Below, piece after piece: positions 50,158 through 63,305 of a stretch of 64,000 nucleotides of DNA (position 1 is its first letter; the number at the start of each line of letters is the position of its first letter). The position numbers and the translations under genes were made by a program. Source of the DNA: Lasioglossum baleicum (taxonomy: Eukaryota > Arthropoda > Insecta > Hymenoptera > Halictidae); the NCBI RefSeq assembly GCF_051020765.1, contig NC_134941.1, positions 15,376,001 through 15,440,000 on the forward strand, in the 5' to 3' direction. The notes beneath the pieces were generated by a model. The model was not told where the DNA came from and searched no databases. It saw only the letters and a program-made list of their open reading frames with translations.

Positions 50158-53100
50158 CCGATTCGACGGTTTTTCACCTCGGTGATTAGGACACGAGACT
50201 GGCAACTCTGTGGGAAATTCTATTCGATAAAGAATTTGATCGGGAGAGGCTAAACCGCAAGAAATCGGGGATTAAAATTCTGTGCGCTCGTTTTACGCTT
50301 TCCAGCGAAAGAATTCGTTGATGGGAGCTAGTTGAAATTATTATCGCGCGTGTGTTCGCGCTGCAGACTGTGACAAACTGTTTCGGAGCCGAGCAAAAAC
50401 CGTAATCGCTTCGTTTAACCGCGTAAATAATATTTAATCGTCTCGAGTGCCACGGTGGTCCTTTCCAGTTTCACTGATGGACTCCGCTTTCCGGTGATAT
50501 TAAGTTTCGATTAACGTTCACTCGGCGTTTCGGGTCTGATAAAAACGTTCCCCTCGGTGACGATTGAATGCTTGTTAGGGTTTCGGGATCGGCTCGATAA
50601 ATGAATTTCTATCGCATTCATTCTACTTTGAATCTCGCTGCTGCTCCATCGCTAAATTGCTTCTGAACGATCTTTAATCGGTATCAGAAGCTTAATACAT
50701 TCTGTCGTCGTGCTCGCATTTGTTTATCAGACTCTGCAGAGCGAGAAGCAATCGGGAACGGCTCGGCTTCGTTATCACGATAATCGTTCTCACGATGTTT
50801 TGCCGGGCAATTGACCAGAAACGATCGCGACGCGAGGATAATCCTTGACGATGGATTTGATGGAAAGCGGCGATCGATGGATAGACGCGGTAGAACGCCT
50901 ACGATCTCGATGGGGCTGGAGGCTCGATCGACGCGATCCAGCCGATTCATGCACCAGCCTTGATACTCCGTTTAACGATCGGTCGGGACAACCACGCGAT
51001 ATTAACCAAGACAAAAAGCATTCTCGGGATTTTCATGGCCGAGACAACGTCCTGCCATGCCGTAACAGGGCGTAACAGTTGCTTCGCCGCCTCTTCGCAA
51101 AAATTCCCTGTTCCTTTCACAGTGATCGTCCTGTTCTCGATCGCGGACGATTATCCGCGCGTTCTACACCAACGAGAGGACCGAGGCGTCGCGCGTCGGT
51201 GTAATTGCTGATTAACGAGAGGTGATAACGAAGCAACAGGTCCACGGGGGATGGGAATTAAATAAAGTCGTGACGAGGTACCTTTCAGGCTGCTACGAAT
51301 TTTCTTTATTTTCCGGAGAGCGTCTGGAACCACGAAGAAAATTTATTTTTCCAGACAAGATAGAGTGTACATTGACGTGATTAATTTACGTGATGAATTA
51401 TTCAAACGGAAATGTTACGGATAATCAATGAGTTACGTATCCCGTTTGATACTTTGTTTCAAGAGCCGGACTGTGGGGCCTAACCTAAACTCTAAACAGT
51501 CTGGAGATGCGAGGGGACCCTGGTTTTCCTTTCCGGGTTCCAACGGCTTTCCTCTTACAATCTGCGTTATTCGAAGTTTCAAAGCTAAGATTTCGATTAG
51601 CAAAGAGCTTCCTCCCGCGCCGCGCCGTGAAATAAACAATTGTTTTATTTCAAATGTACCAGTGTGCATTCATTAACACTTAACACCCATATCGAATAGG
51701 AAAGATGATAACTTTTTAATGTTCCGGACGGAATGAATGAATGAACACTAAAAAATCAATAAAATGTAAAAAAATGCGAAAAACAACAATAGTAAGATAA
51801 AAACTTTTCATACAAACAGTGAACAATCTTAAACAATTTTTAACAGTACAATAAAATAGCACGTTTCCGATACAAAATTGTGGAACAATTCAATTTTTCT
51901 AGAAACGTTTTTTGTCGAACTAGTCCTAAAAGGGTTAGAACAGTACAAAGCATTGGAAAAATTATCGCAGACCAGGAAGTCGGGAGCCCCGAAGGCAGGA
52001 GTCAAGCACGCGAGCAAAAAATTAGAATCGTAAATTTTCAAGAAGGTTCCCGGGAGACAGAGGAGAGAGACAGATGAGAATCAGGTACCCTGAAAGTTTT
52101 TCTGTTCACGTTTTTGGTCGTACTTTCGGACTGTGCCGTCTGGCAGATTTTTCTTTGCGCCTCCTTGCCCCTTTTTTTTGGCGCAGCCGTGAACTGGGCC
52201 TAGTTCAACGGCAACAATGTGGATTATGAGCAATGATGACGAATATTTATGAGTTTACGAGCTGATGACTTTACGACTCGAGATTTTACCGCCTACACGC
52301 GAAGGACGTTATCCCAGTTTACGGGGACGACGGTGTCCTGGCAGGGTGCCTGTCACGTGGTTGGATCTGGGAGCACCCTGTCCCTTCGGTCACCTTTTCT
52401 CCCCTTGAAAATTGCGTCTAACTTATTCGCACGATTTTATATTTTTCATTGTAACTGAAAAAAATTCATTTTCCGAGATAAAAATTTATTTGTTTATTCC
52501 CACTTTCTGCTTAGAATTTCGCACTTTTTGCTAAAATTCTGATAAACAGATATCTCGAAAGATTTTTGAAAGGCGTAAAAACACGGATGAGTATATAAAA
52601 TAATTTTTGTACTGAATGGTTGTTCGCGGAGAGCAGTGTGAATGCGGTGTAGACTGTGTGTAGACATAGTAAATGGGAATGATCAGGATTACTATTAAGT
52701 AATAAAACGACGTAGAAAGTCGAGTAGATCTAGTTGAATAAAACATGCGTTTCTTTGGCTGGGAACATTGATTTCTTCTCAGGGAAATTGTATCTATTTT
52801 GTGATCGTAACGCTGTGATTGGATAGCGAGACAGTTAAATGCATCGATTTGTCGGATTCGCACTGTCGGGTCGCATCGACTCGGTGAAACCGTCTCTCAC
52901 CGGTGCCGCCGTGTTGCTAGTTGGCCCAAAAACTTACCGATTCTTCCGGTTTCTGGTAAACCCGTGGTTTACATCGAGCTCGTTAATTGCGATTTACACG
53001 ATGACGTTCCTGTTCGGTTGTTTTTGGGGTTACCAGCTTCCTCTCGCGACTGTCTCGTTGTTAATGTCGGTTTTAACAATTGATAGAACAACAGGCTTAC

Positions 53101-53207
53101 TCGTTTACTGTTTAACCTTGTAAATTCTTTATTCGATCAGCAGCACTGTAATAAAATAGTAGATCAAACGTCGTCGTTACCGCGGTGACAAGCTCCGACT
53201 TTTTTGG

Positions 53208-53446
53208 GGTCTTCCATTCTTTACGAGCACAGTTTGCAACAAAAAATTCTGAGAAAATTCTCTAAAATGCGCCTTGGGATCCAAAATATGTTAAATTTTT
53301 TCAGAATTTTAGAACGCGTCGGAGACCGGAAAATCTAATCTAATCTAATCTAGCCTGTAACCACTCTCGTGGGCAAGCAAGAGGGCTTAAATTTGGTCAT
53401 TGAAAAACCTCTAAGGGCAGTTTTCACCATCTTAATCGGCTAGGCG
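53208..53446. repeat. Dispersed repeat, copy B
   Basis: Collinear with 32308-32581 in the same orientation, with about 30 bases missing in the middle and scattered substitutions. It contains a local run of four CTAAT-type units near 53333-53353. Its left part, TTTACGAGCACAGTTTGCAACA, is also the closest match to the inverted repeat at 6.5 kb. Confidence 0.7.
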
Positions 53447-55356
53447 ATTTCGTCGCACGCCAGCGTTCGGTTGGACAGTTTTCGAGGCCGTGATCGTCGT
53501 AACTCTTCCAGGATACCACGCCGCCAGTTTTCGGCGTGGTTTCGCAAAAGTCGGTGCTGGCCTGGTCAGATTTCATAAATCGCCAGTGTTCCCGATTGTC
53601 AGCCACGCCGAGGAAGAGGCAAGCTCCTCGTAATAGCGTGGTAATAACGCGTTAAAAGCTGGCGCGGAGATCTGCTCGAGCTGGCATGATCGGCCCGATC
53701 CCGGAGTCGTATATCAGGAATGATGAGTTTACGGCCATCCTCGTATAGCCATCATGCCTTCCTTCGTCCTTCTTCGCGCGGAACGTTGTCGCAACAATGA
53801 ACGATTTTCGAGCTGCTGCAGATTTACGATCGGTCCGGGAACAACGATGGACCTGCGGAACAACGTTTATGAAGTGTCCCGGCACTTCCTTCCTCGTTTT
53901 CTTTCTTCCTTTCACGTTCCTGCTCCCCTACACTGGCGTAGAAGTCGTCTCGGAAATGCAAAACGATCGCTTAGAATTGCAATAAAAAATTGCAAAGAAT
54001 TTTTACGAGGCTGAAAGAGGGTCTAACGAAGCGATTATCCGTAGAAATTAGTTTCATCGCAGTAGAAATATTTATTCGTCCTATTACACATATATGTATA
54101 CCACTGGACATTAAAGGAATTTATATATTCGAAAAAAAAATTAGTAGAAGGACGTTTTGGGCTCTGTAAATATTGTACTATGTACGGTATGATTTTGAAT
54201 AATTTTGATGTCTTGTGTACACCTGTGCATGAATTGAGCACAATAGGAGTCAGTTTGGAGACGCAGTAAATTGTTTACGAGGAGGAAAATAAGATGAAAG
54301 AGCTGTAAGAATTTCGGAAGGCGTAAAGACGTTTTGTGCTGTGCAGTGCCTTTGAAATTGCGAAATTTATCGTCGTCTGTGCGAGAGGCTCCCATTGGCT
54401 ATTTTGTTACGCCACTGCGAGATGAAAAGGAGGCCCCGAATAATTTTCTGTGCGATAACTACGACGGTCCGTGACGAGAAGTGGCCAAAAGTTAGGCTTT
54501 AACGCGGTCGGGACTACCTTCTGGATAGACTCTGCACAACTTCCAGGAGCTTCTCCAGCCTCGGACGGTGGAAGTTTTTCTGGTTTACAGGACATCCCCC
54601 GCTGGCCAGCCGTCAACATCCTTGACGGGGTTGCTTTCAACGAGACCTGGCGGGGGATGGAGATTGCAAAAAATTGCAGGGCTGCTGCTGTGATGTTGAT
54701 ACGACTCCTGTCGACGCTGTCGTTTTACCGGAAACATCTTCATGTTGTACTTGCTACCAATTCTTTATCGTTATCAAACGCGACTCGTTATTTTTGAAAA
54801 GGTGGGATATTTCGAGAGGAACTGTAGTACGAACAAAATTCATTTGCTCATTTTTGTCGTGAACGCATGAAATCCGCAGTCTAATAATCATTGTTTGTTG
54901 AAAGCGATTTTCCCTTGCGATCTTGACAATAATTTGCCCGCGAGAGGCAAGCCCGACGCCAAAATTCTCATTCTCTCGGAAGCTAACGCAGATCGGAGAG
55001 CTACCGACGAAGAGAGAACCCCTACGGTCTTGCTGCTGCGAATCTGTCAACATCCTCGTCAAAGTCGCATTGAACTCTCTTCTTGTGGACCGACAAAGAA
55101 TCCTCGGCTGCCGGGTTGTTTGCTGGCAAAAAATTAACTCTTTGGAAGAATGCTCTGCATGGTTCTTCGTGTCGAGATCGATCTCATTGTGCGCCGTGAA
55201 CGATTTCGCAAGCGAGGTACTTTATGGTTCCAAGGAGGACGACGCCATCTTTGTGTGAACATCATGATCCTCTGTGTTCGCTTGCTTGGTCGCTACTTGC
55301 GCAAGTATGGAATCTCTGTCCTCTGAATCAATATGAATCAACAATTCGTATTCATA

Positions 55357-55377
55357 TTTGATTCAATATGAATCAAA
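55357..55377. repeat. Short palindrome in a repeated AATATGAATCAA segment
   Basis: TTTGATTCA and TGAATCAAA flank a 3-base centre. The word AATATGAATCAA occurs twice between 55329 and 55377, so this is a local duplication in both orientations. Confidence 0.75.
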
Positions 55378-55773
55378 GCGAGATTTCTTTGCGATTCGTA
55401 GTAGCGTTCTCCAGCATCCCTGGCTATTCCGTGCCGTGATCCCGGTACCTCTAAGCTAAGATTCTCTTCTTTCCTTTCGCCACCATTAGCAGAGCCTCGA
55501 TTGTGCCGGAACAATCGTCAGCAGAAACGACGGAATCGAGCATCGGGGAACAATGAACAGCCCGACCGCAAGCACTGAGCGTCCTGAAACCGCAATTTTT
55601 CAGATCGTCACCGACTACCGATTCCCTGAAACCGGCGATGATGATTTACGGTTGCAGCATCGAACCGCATTTTCATGTGGCTCCACTCTAACCGCGCCGA
55701 AGCTGGATATTTACGATCCCCTTATTTACCCATCGAGCCCACTGAGTTCAATAGCAACAGGAAAACTCTTAAT

Positions 55774-55833
55774 AGAGAGAGAGAGAGAGAGAGAGAGGGA
55801 GGCAAAAAGAATCAAAAGAACAGGCAAGCAAAC

Positions 55834-55889
<56 letters not shown>
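55774..55889. repeat. Compound (GA)n microsatellite
   Basis: Two long GA runs (55774-55798 and 55839-55889) are separated by a purine-rich spacer. This is the largest simple repeat of the window and the source of Arg-Glu runs in random frames. Confidence 0.9.
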
Positions 55890-55891
<2 letters not shown>

Positions 55892-58800
55892 GGAAGGGGT
55901 TGTTGCTCGATGCTTGAAAGAGGGTGGATTATTTACGGCGTAACGGTGTTCCGGGGCTGTTGTCTTCCTAGCCGTGTCGGGTAGGCGGATCGCACGTCTC
56001 TTGGCAATTTGCATTTATTTGCGGGTTCCCGACTACGCCCACTTTTCATGGCTCCCCATGAGACGCGAGAGATACTCATCTCGCCCACGCCGTTCTTCAC
56101 ACTCCTTCGACGCTCTTCACACTCTCGCGCGACGGCAACAACGACCGGTCTCTTGTTTTTGCGATAAGATGTGTGTGCTAGATCGGGATCGGTTACCGCG
56201 TCACGAGATTCGACGCCTTTTTCCTTCGACGCGAGTCACGCTCCAGGGATGATAGCGATTGATGGAGGACGCATGACCTCGGTGAAACTATACCGACTTT
56301 GTTTCTGCGCCACAGCGCGAGTTGTAACCGATAGTGGTGTGATAAAAATATCAAAATAATACGAGTTTCTTTTAATATTCATTTTTTCAAGTAATTCTCG
56401 GCGAGTACACTCGCCACGCGCAGAGTTAACTGGTTCAAATGTAACAAATTAGAATTCTAGTGGATAAATTAATTTTTACAGCGTTGTCGAGTACCAAAAA
56501 ATTATGAAAAGACCATATTCTCCCAGGATTCTAGAAATCTGCCTCATTCGATTCTTCCCGTTAATCCCCAATTATCCCCACGCAAAGTTTCCAAACAGAG
56601 TCTCGAGATTCAACCGTCCCTCTTCACCTCCACTCTAAACCATGTCCCTCCACAATCGCAAACTCAACAAAGTCAGGCTCGTCCAGCTTGGTCTCACCTT
56701 GGACACACCGAAAACAAACACTAGCTACTAGTGGGGGGTTCAGTTTCCCAATAGAGCATCAGGCATTCCCGTAAATCAATTACGTCTTCATCCATCCGTC
56801 GTGATCCGAAATTCTCCGCTTCACGCTCGGCAATCAGCGACATATTGTGACGACACCGTGACGATCTCCTTGCGACCTTGAAGAGAGCTACTGCGGTGAT
56901 CCTCGGAGCTACCAACTGGCTAGGAACCGACCAAAGAGGCTGCCATGCCGGCTTCCTCTTCTTCCACTTCCTCTTTCTTCCACATGAACGTGAACGACCA
57001 ATATGTAATACGATCAATGAACTTGTAGCCGGTTAACAGAATATTCCACTTTGACGAATACAATTTATTTAGAGAAAAGTTTACTGTTTAAAATCGTCAT
57101 ACGACACAACTTGATAGTTTTCCTGTTTCTCGCTGGCTATGTTCGCTTTCCCGTCCCTGTCTGTCTATCTGGATTCTGCTGGCCCTCTCGCCCCCGTAGC
57201 AAGGAGAACGAGATGGTCCGCGATGAGTAGCATGAAGACATTAGGGAGTTTGTTTTGTCCTCGCCGCGGGACACCGTCGACCCGACAGCCCCCTCCCCCT
57301 CCTCGCCCCGTTAAAAGTAACGCCGTATTACTTCGTAAGGACGAGGACCCTGCGGGTGGTCCTTTGCCGGTTTCCTTCCGCTTTTCCGCCACCTCCCGCG
57401 ACAGTCAATGCGTGTCGCCTCCTAAGACAGCCTTCTGTTTGGCCATTCTCGCGCTCCGGAGCTCACGGGACGCACAAACAGGGACGATAATAAACATTGA
57501 TGGGACATCAGCGGAGGACCCCCTCTTTCTCTCTCGCTCTTTCCCAAAACTAAATCTTCCGGACAATATCCTCTCACGGACCAGCCGAGATTTTTTCCGC
57601 AGGTCTACCGGGCTTTCCCTGAGGACGACATAGCCGCCGATGGAACGAATCAACCGAGCTTCCACGGAAAATCGAAGGGTACCATGATCTCTGCATCCTA
57701 ACTGCGGCGCGAATCGATTCGCGCAAACAGCTCCTGCAGGATCCTCTCGTCCATTTTCTTCTGCACGTTCTGAATCGTGAAAATACATTTTCAGTCAGTT
57801 GCCGAGAGGATGTCTTCACTCTTTACGAGTTATTTTGTAGCCGCAGAACGCAGAAATGCGATAAATGCGATAAAATAATGTTGGATGAATGCGAGACACC
57901 GGTTGGAAACAATGGGCGCAGTATTTTGTGGAAAAACGGGTTGTTTGCGCAAGACGTAACATTTGTATAGATTGTCTAGGAAAAACGGGCCGATCGCAAT
58001 AATAGAAACTGTTTGCAGTGGATTGCACGGTGCCGAAAGGCAAGAAATCGAAAAAGAAAATGGGAACTCGAGAGATCTCTGATTCAATTAGCCTTTTTAC
58101 TCGTCGACGCGACGCCGACTGTCACGTCCTGCTCGAAACGAAGCATCGTCATTTCCTCGATGAAAAAGTATGGTTGGCCCTAAAAAGCGAAAGTTGGGAG
58201 TGATCATGCGTTAATTGTTAGGGGAACACGATTTCAAGCGAGTCGACTTCATGTATTTGAGCCTCGTCTCTTGCCCAACCAGCTCACCGTACCGCGTTGT
58301 TCAACTCTCGCGACGCGACGGTGTTTCAGGATTTTCTTCGGGTGTCTCAGAATTGTTTCTTCATCCGATTTGATATTTATTAAATATTTATCACGACGGC
58401 GTTGGAGAATCTTCTTGATAATTTATAATTTATAAATTAAGGATTGTCGTAAATCATCTACCCGCTCTTTTTGAATTGTTCACAGAGAATTTATAACCAC
58501 CGGACAATTTTTACGTTCCATTGAATGAAACTGGAAAACATGGTATGTAAAAAGAAATCGCAATAGAATCGCAGAAAAACACAGTCGCAGACACGGGAAA
58601 CAATAGTAATTGCAAGAAAAGGAGAAAGACACTCTGTTGTAACTCGACGAGCGATAAATGGCACAGTTCGATAAGAAGTCTCTTTGCTGTCACTGAACCT
58701 AGAGTCTCGTTAAATTACTACAAGACCAAAAACTGGATTGCAACTCCTCAAAATGTATAGCGCAAGAGAAGCATAAAATATTTCATCGAACTGTCTCTGC

Positions 58801-59546
58801 TTAAAAAACGTCTTTGAAAGAGAATGAAAAAACCACCCTATCGAGCAGCCTCTAGCAAAGAATATCCGCAGAAACAGGTCACAAGAACTCGAGTCGCTTT
58901 AAAAAAAGAAACTAAAAAACCAGAATTAAACCTGGAGACAATCACGGAAAGACATAGAATGCTCTACTAAAAAACATCCAAAAGCGTAGTCGATACCGCC
59001 GCTTCGAGTATCAAACTTAAAAGTCAAATTAATCGGCAACCCCAATGAAATCCAGCCCACAAAATGCTCTTAATTAAAAAAAAGAAAAAAACCAAAAATC
59101 ATCTGACGAATTAGCCCCCACCAGGAGGTCTCTGAAAAAAGGAGCAGTGGTCGCCAAGCAAGCATGGTCTCCGACAGTCCTCCCCCGCGAGCTTCCAGTC
59201 ATGCGCTGGTTGAAGCCATGGGCGTGACTTCTGTGTCTCGGCAAGGGGATCGCTCGTGGGCTTGGATTGGTCGAGGTGGCCGGTTGAACAGGTACGCAAA
59301 CCACCTAACCGAGGACCTAACATCGTGGCCGCAGCGTTCCTCCCCACCAGAGATGCCCTGAAGAAGAAGCCTTGCCGATGGGAGTGGCCAAGCGTTAGTT
59401 ACCTCGGTGGCGAGTTCTCGAAGAGACTAGTCAGGATCAAGGAGCCGTTCGGTCTGGTTCGAGTTTGTCGAAGGACTACAAGGACGCAGGTGTCTCTTCA
59501 AGGATATATCCAAGGATTAGACAGCAAGACTCGAACGAGGCTGGAC

Positions 59547-59580
59547 TCTTCTTCTTCTTCTTCTTCTTCTTCATCATCAT
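59547..59580. repeat. (CTT)n then (CAT)n repeat
   Basis: About eight CTT units followed by CAT units, some 300 bases upstream of the Pax3/7-type start codon. It may lie in the promoter or 5' UTR. Confidence 0.85.
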
Positions 59581-59877
59581 TTTGACTGCTACCGATTCTT
59601 ATCGTGGTGCAAACGAGTGACGGCCCCTCAGTGACAGTTCGTCGTCCTTATGATTAGAGGATTCTCAGTGCGATATCCTGACCGTGTTACTTCGAGATCA
59701 TTATTTCGGCGGTATTTTTAATTGCCGAGTACGAGATTGAAGAGAGGATCCGGCGAGTGTCTCGGTGATCGCGGAATTTGTTGGTGATCTATTTCGATTG
59801 ATCCTTCGGGGATCTGTGCGCGTCAGACACGGCTTTCGCAGCGTTTTCGTGGAGACTGGAAGCGCGGACGCGCTGAG

Positions 59878-59938
59878 ATGACGGTGACCACGAACTTCTC
59901 GATGATGCGACCCTGCTTCACTGGATACCCCTTTCAAG
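59878..59938 (+). CDS. First coding exon of a Pax3/7-class (gooseberry/paired) transcription factor; rest beyond the window
   Basis: The ATG opens a 20-codon exon ending MMRPCFTGYPFQ plus the first base of a Gly codon, followed by a GTAAGA donor at 59939. Gooseberry-type proteins begin with a short leader containing RPLFAGYPFQG, spliced directly before the paired domain (GRVNQLGGVFINGRPLP). The leader here differs from it at two of eleven residues, and the intron sits at the expected point. The protein would be a nuclear DNA-binding segmentation or neural regulator with a paired domain and a homeodomain. I found no paired-domain exon between 59,939 and 64,000, so it must lie further right. 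Which paralogue this is (gooseberry, gooseberry-neuro, paired or a pairberry-like gene) cannot be told from 20 residues. The assignment rests on this peptide and the splice position only. Confidence 0.72.
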
Positions 59939-62342
59939 GTAAGAGCTAATTCATTATGTAGACCCTAATTGCTTAAGACTGCTAAGACTACTAGAAACGC
60001 CCCAGTTGTCGCGTTCTTTCTATAGACAATGGAACAACCTACATAGGTCGTTTAATTCAGAAGCGAAATTTCCCTCGTGTCCACAATTATTTTTCATTAA
60101 TCGTTTAAACATTTGACGATCCTACGATTATATGTATGTTAAAGTGGGGACACAATTTATTAGAGTCTCGCTGATTCGGACGGTCCCAGCAAAATCTTTA
60201 ATCCTTTGGGAGCATTGTGTTACCATTGTGCGCAATATTCGAGTGGGATTCAGAATCGAGATTTTACAACCAGCCCGGTGGCCAGAAAGTCTCCCAGAAA
60301 ATTGACCGGCAGGATACCCTTAAGATTTTTAAACGGTCCATTGATATATAACCTTACCTGACCCAGGAAGACCGGAACATTGCCATTAATGACGGCCATA
60401 AATAACGAAACGTATTTCTCGAGGGACTCTTCCGTCGCGTCGCTCTGGAAAACTTTCCGAGTTCGCACGCCTGTACCACTCAGTTTTTTTCTTGGTGAAA
60501 AAATTAGGATACCTGGTGGCCCGTGAGCCTCCAGCCACCCCCTCTTGCGCAGTTCAAAATGTTCTTCGGGAGGCAAAGAAATTCTTTACTTAACATTACG
60601 AATAGTTTGGTTCTTTATAGTGCGCTCCATCCGAAATGAATCTCGCAATTTTTATTTCTCGTTGATGAATTTTTTGAGCTACCCTTAATCAAACCAATTG
60701 CAAATGATCGATGTATCTATTTGAAATGATCTCGGCAATTTTCATTTACCTGTGCATTGCTCTGCATTTGAAAAAATCGTATCGAATAGATGACAAGCGG
60801 AGGATCATCCCGAAAATAATTTCCAGCAATTACGAGCTCGTTTCCTCTCGTGATCGAGCGTGAAATTTTTAAACTTGTTCCTCATTGTGTCACCTTCCCT
60901 TCCGGAAAATTCGAACTTGCCAGGTTTCTAGAGTCTTCAGAGATTCTCTGGAAGGGACTAGACCCCATGGATCCTGTTTTATGGCGTCATAAATTTCGGT
61001 ATCCTACCGTTTTCTGTAGCGTCTCTTCCTGTACGGACGAGAAAATTTACATTCTCCCGGAGTCGGTTGATTAATAATAAAACTCTGTACCGATTACAAC
61101 AAAGGATACAGTTCGAGGAACGCACAGCCGTCAGATAAGGCGTCTGGAACGTCGCGTCGTTGAGGACGTAATTGCGATGCAAATGTAAGGCGGCCTCTGA
61201 ATTTTGCATTTTTATTTGTTGCTTACGCTTGTCCCGAGGGAATCGTCATTTGTCACTGTCCGGGTGGTACGCACCGTGTGTTGTTGCCGAGTTTAATTGC
61301 GGCGGACAATTAGTCAACGAATCGTTTGCGCGCGCGCACGGCTCGTATATGCAAAATGGAAGCGTTTAACGCCCGGCGAAGAACGGATAATTAAATATTC
61401 CCGGAAGATTGATAATGCCGCGGACGCGTTTCTCGCAATTACGCGCTCGATGCATCGGCGATCGTTAATTACGAGTATTTCGCTGAATGTGTCGAAACAC
61501 GTTCGTGAGAAGCACGCGAGGGCGAAAATCATGCCGAGGCTCTCTCGATTAGCATCGCGAGGAACTCGATCTCCATCGTTAGCAGAAGCTGTCGCATTTT
61601 TCTCCTAATTAGCAGTACCATCTCTCATCGATTAACGCGCGACTAATCGCGTTTACCGCAACAGGATACCGTTTATTGTACTTAGATTATTGTAATAAGT
61701 AAGATCTAATACGATCGGTAGTTCTACCGCTAAATAAGATCACGTATAGATCGGTTCAGAATCGGGTCGAGGATCGACTGGGAACCTTGCACGAGTTTCT
61801 AATTAGTCGAACGAATTAAAAGCAATTTTTTCCCACCCCCGCGTTTTCGAAGGCTGTGCGGCACCCGCTCGCAGTTTTTCGGCCGTCGCGCGTCGGCTGC
61901 ACTCGAGCCGGTGCAACGCCGATTATTATGCAACTCTGACGACGGATTCTGCGCAATTCCGACCACCGCACCGATTCAACCTGCTCCCTCTCCTGCACTC
62001 CATTTTTTCCATTCGCTCTCTTTCTCTCTTTCTCTCGTCCCTCGTCTCGTTACGTGAACGATTCGCTCGAATTCTCCCGCTCCGCTCGTCTTCGCGCGTC
62101 ACCTTGACGCACGAGATCACCCCACCGTGGGAATCGAATCAGGTTTCTAATCATCGATCGTATCGATCGATCGGTCCTGTTTTTGGGACTTTAATAAATC
62201 CAACGACAACGTCGCTGGCTCCCAAAAACCGCGGGAAAACGTTCAAATCGAAGAACAATCGCGTTCCCTATTGGTAACCACAATCTACACACGTTCGCTC
62301 GCTAGCGACTCCATTTAGACAAATATTTTTTATTCGATCGCT

Positions 62343-62860
62343 GTCGAAGGACTTTTATTATTCATCTGAAAAGTGTATATACTTTTTCCGCGAAAATCAC
62401 ATCGCGTGTTTCTTCATGCTTAAATGTCTTCTGTTCGCTTTTTGCTCGATCTCTTTGTCGAAGGTCTTTAATCGGTTCTCAATTAAATATTCTCCTCGAC
62501 CGCAGTCTTTCAGCATTTTTCTATGAAAATCGAGCTTTCTGCTTCTTCGCAATCATGCTCGAATATTTTTTCGTCCAATATCGAAGGACTCTATCGCTGT
62601 GTTTTTAAGCGAATGCGCTCTTCGACCGCAGTTATGTCATAATTCGTCTGATATCCATTTTTTACCGATCGTCATTGATCGATGCTCGTTACTTTTCAAT
62701 CATGCAAATGTTCTCATGAATTCCAGTCACTGGGAATATGTTTTTCAAAGCCCAAACAGCGACCACGCATTATTTAAACATTATTTAAACATTAAAAGGC
62801 TCTCGGCATTTATCCGATTTCAATTGGCCAATGTTTTTCTTCGGCCATCGTCGAAGGCCT
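62343..62860. repeat. Degenerate tandem array, period about 115-135 bp
   Basis: The phrase TCGAAGG(A/T/C) recurs at about 62343, 62458, 62581 and 62849. A second phrase, T(C/T)TTCGACCGCAGT or CTCGACCGCAGT, follows at 62495 and 62619. The units are strongly diverged. Confidence 0.5.
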
Positions 62861-63272
62861 CTGCTATACATGTATTCCACTCGGCTCAATGTAACGATTT
62901 CTGAGGTTTTCCATAGAGAACGGTACAGTTTCTTGTTTCGAAGTTGAAAATTTCTTAGACAACGGGTGTCGGAGATCGCCGCAAGAACGAGGAAGAAAAC
63001 TGGCTTCTCGATCGAAGCCAGCTCTCGACCGTGTGAAGATTTTTTGATCGATCGGATCGCTGGATACATTATCCTATCGGGTAATAAGTAACTAACAATT
63101 TGTTTTTCTTCGCGGCGATGTCTCGCATCGTCGACCACGCGCCGCAACACACTTGATATTCTACTACACATAGCGTGTGCATGTAGGTATACCGTTCGTC
63201 CTGTGTGGGGACACGTTCAGTCAGAGTTTTTCATCTGGTTTACTATGACGGAAAATCTGAGTCACACAGTCT

Positions 63273-63305
63273 CGGCGCGGCGGGGCGCGGCGCGGCGCGG
63301 AGCGG
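63273..63305. repeat. GGCGC/GGCGG GC-rich tract
   Basis: Near-tandem GC-rich pentamers like those at 3.93 and 44.07 kb. Confidence 0.8.

Larger units (their letters stand above)
43000..59877. other. Gene-poor region, second part, upstream of the Pax3/7-type exon
   Basis: About 17 kb without a supported exon. It alternates AT-rich DNA with CpG-rich islands (about 43.8-44.2, 47.5-47.95 and 48.8-49.3 kb). It also holds microsatellites, one dispersed repeat copy (53208-53446) and small hairpins. Its position directly upstream of a developmental regulator's first exon makes enhancer content likely, but nothing in the bases proves this. Confidence 0.5.

Noticed and set aside
55553..55984. Open frame of about 143 codons with Arg-Glu runs
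   Set aside because: The charged runs are translations of the GA microsatellite.
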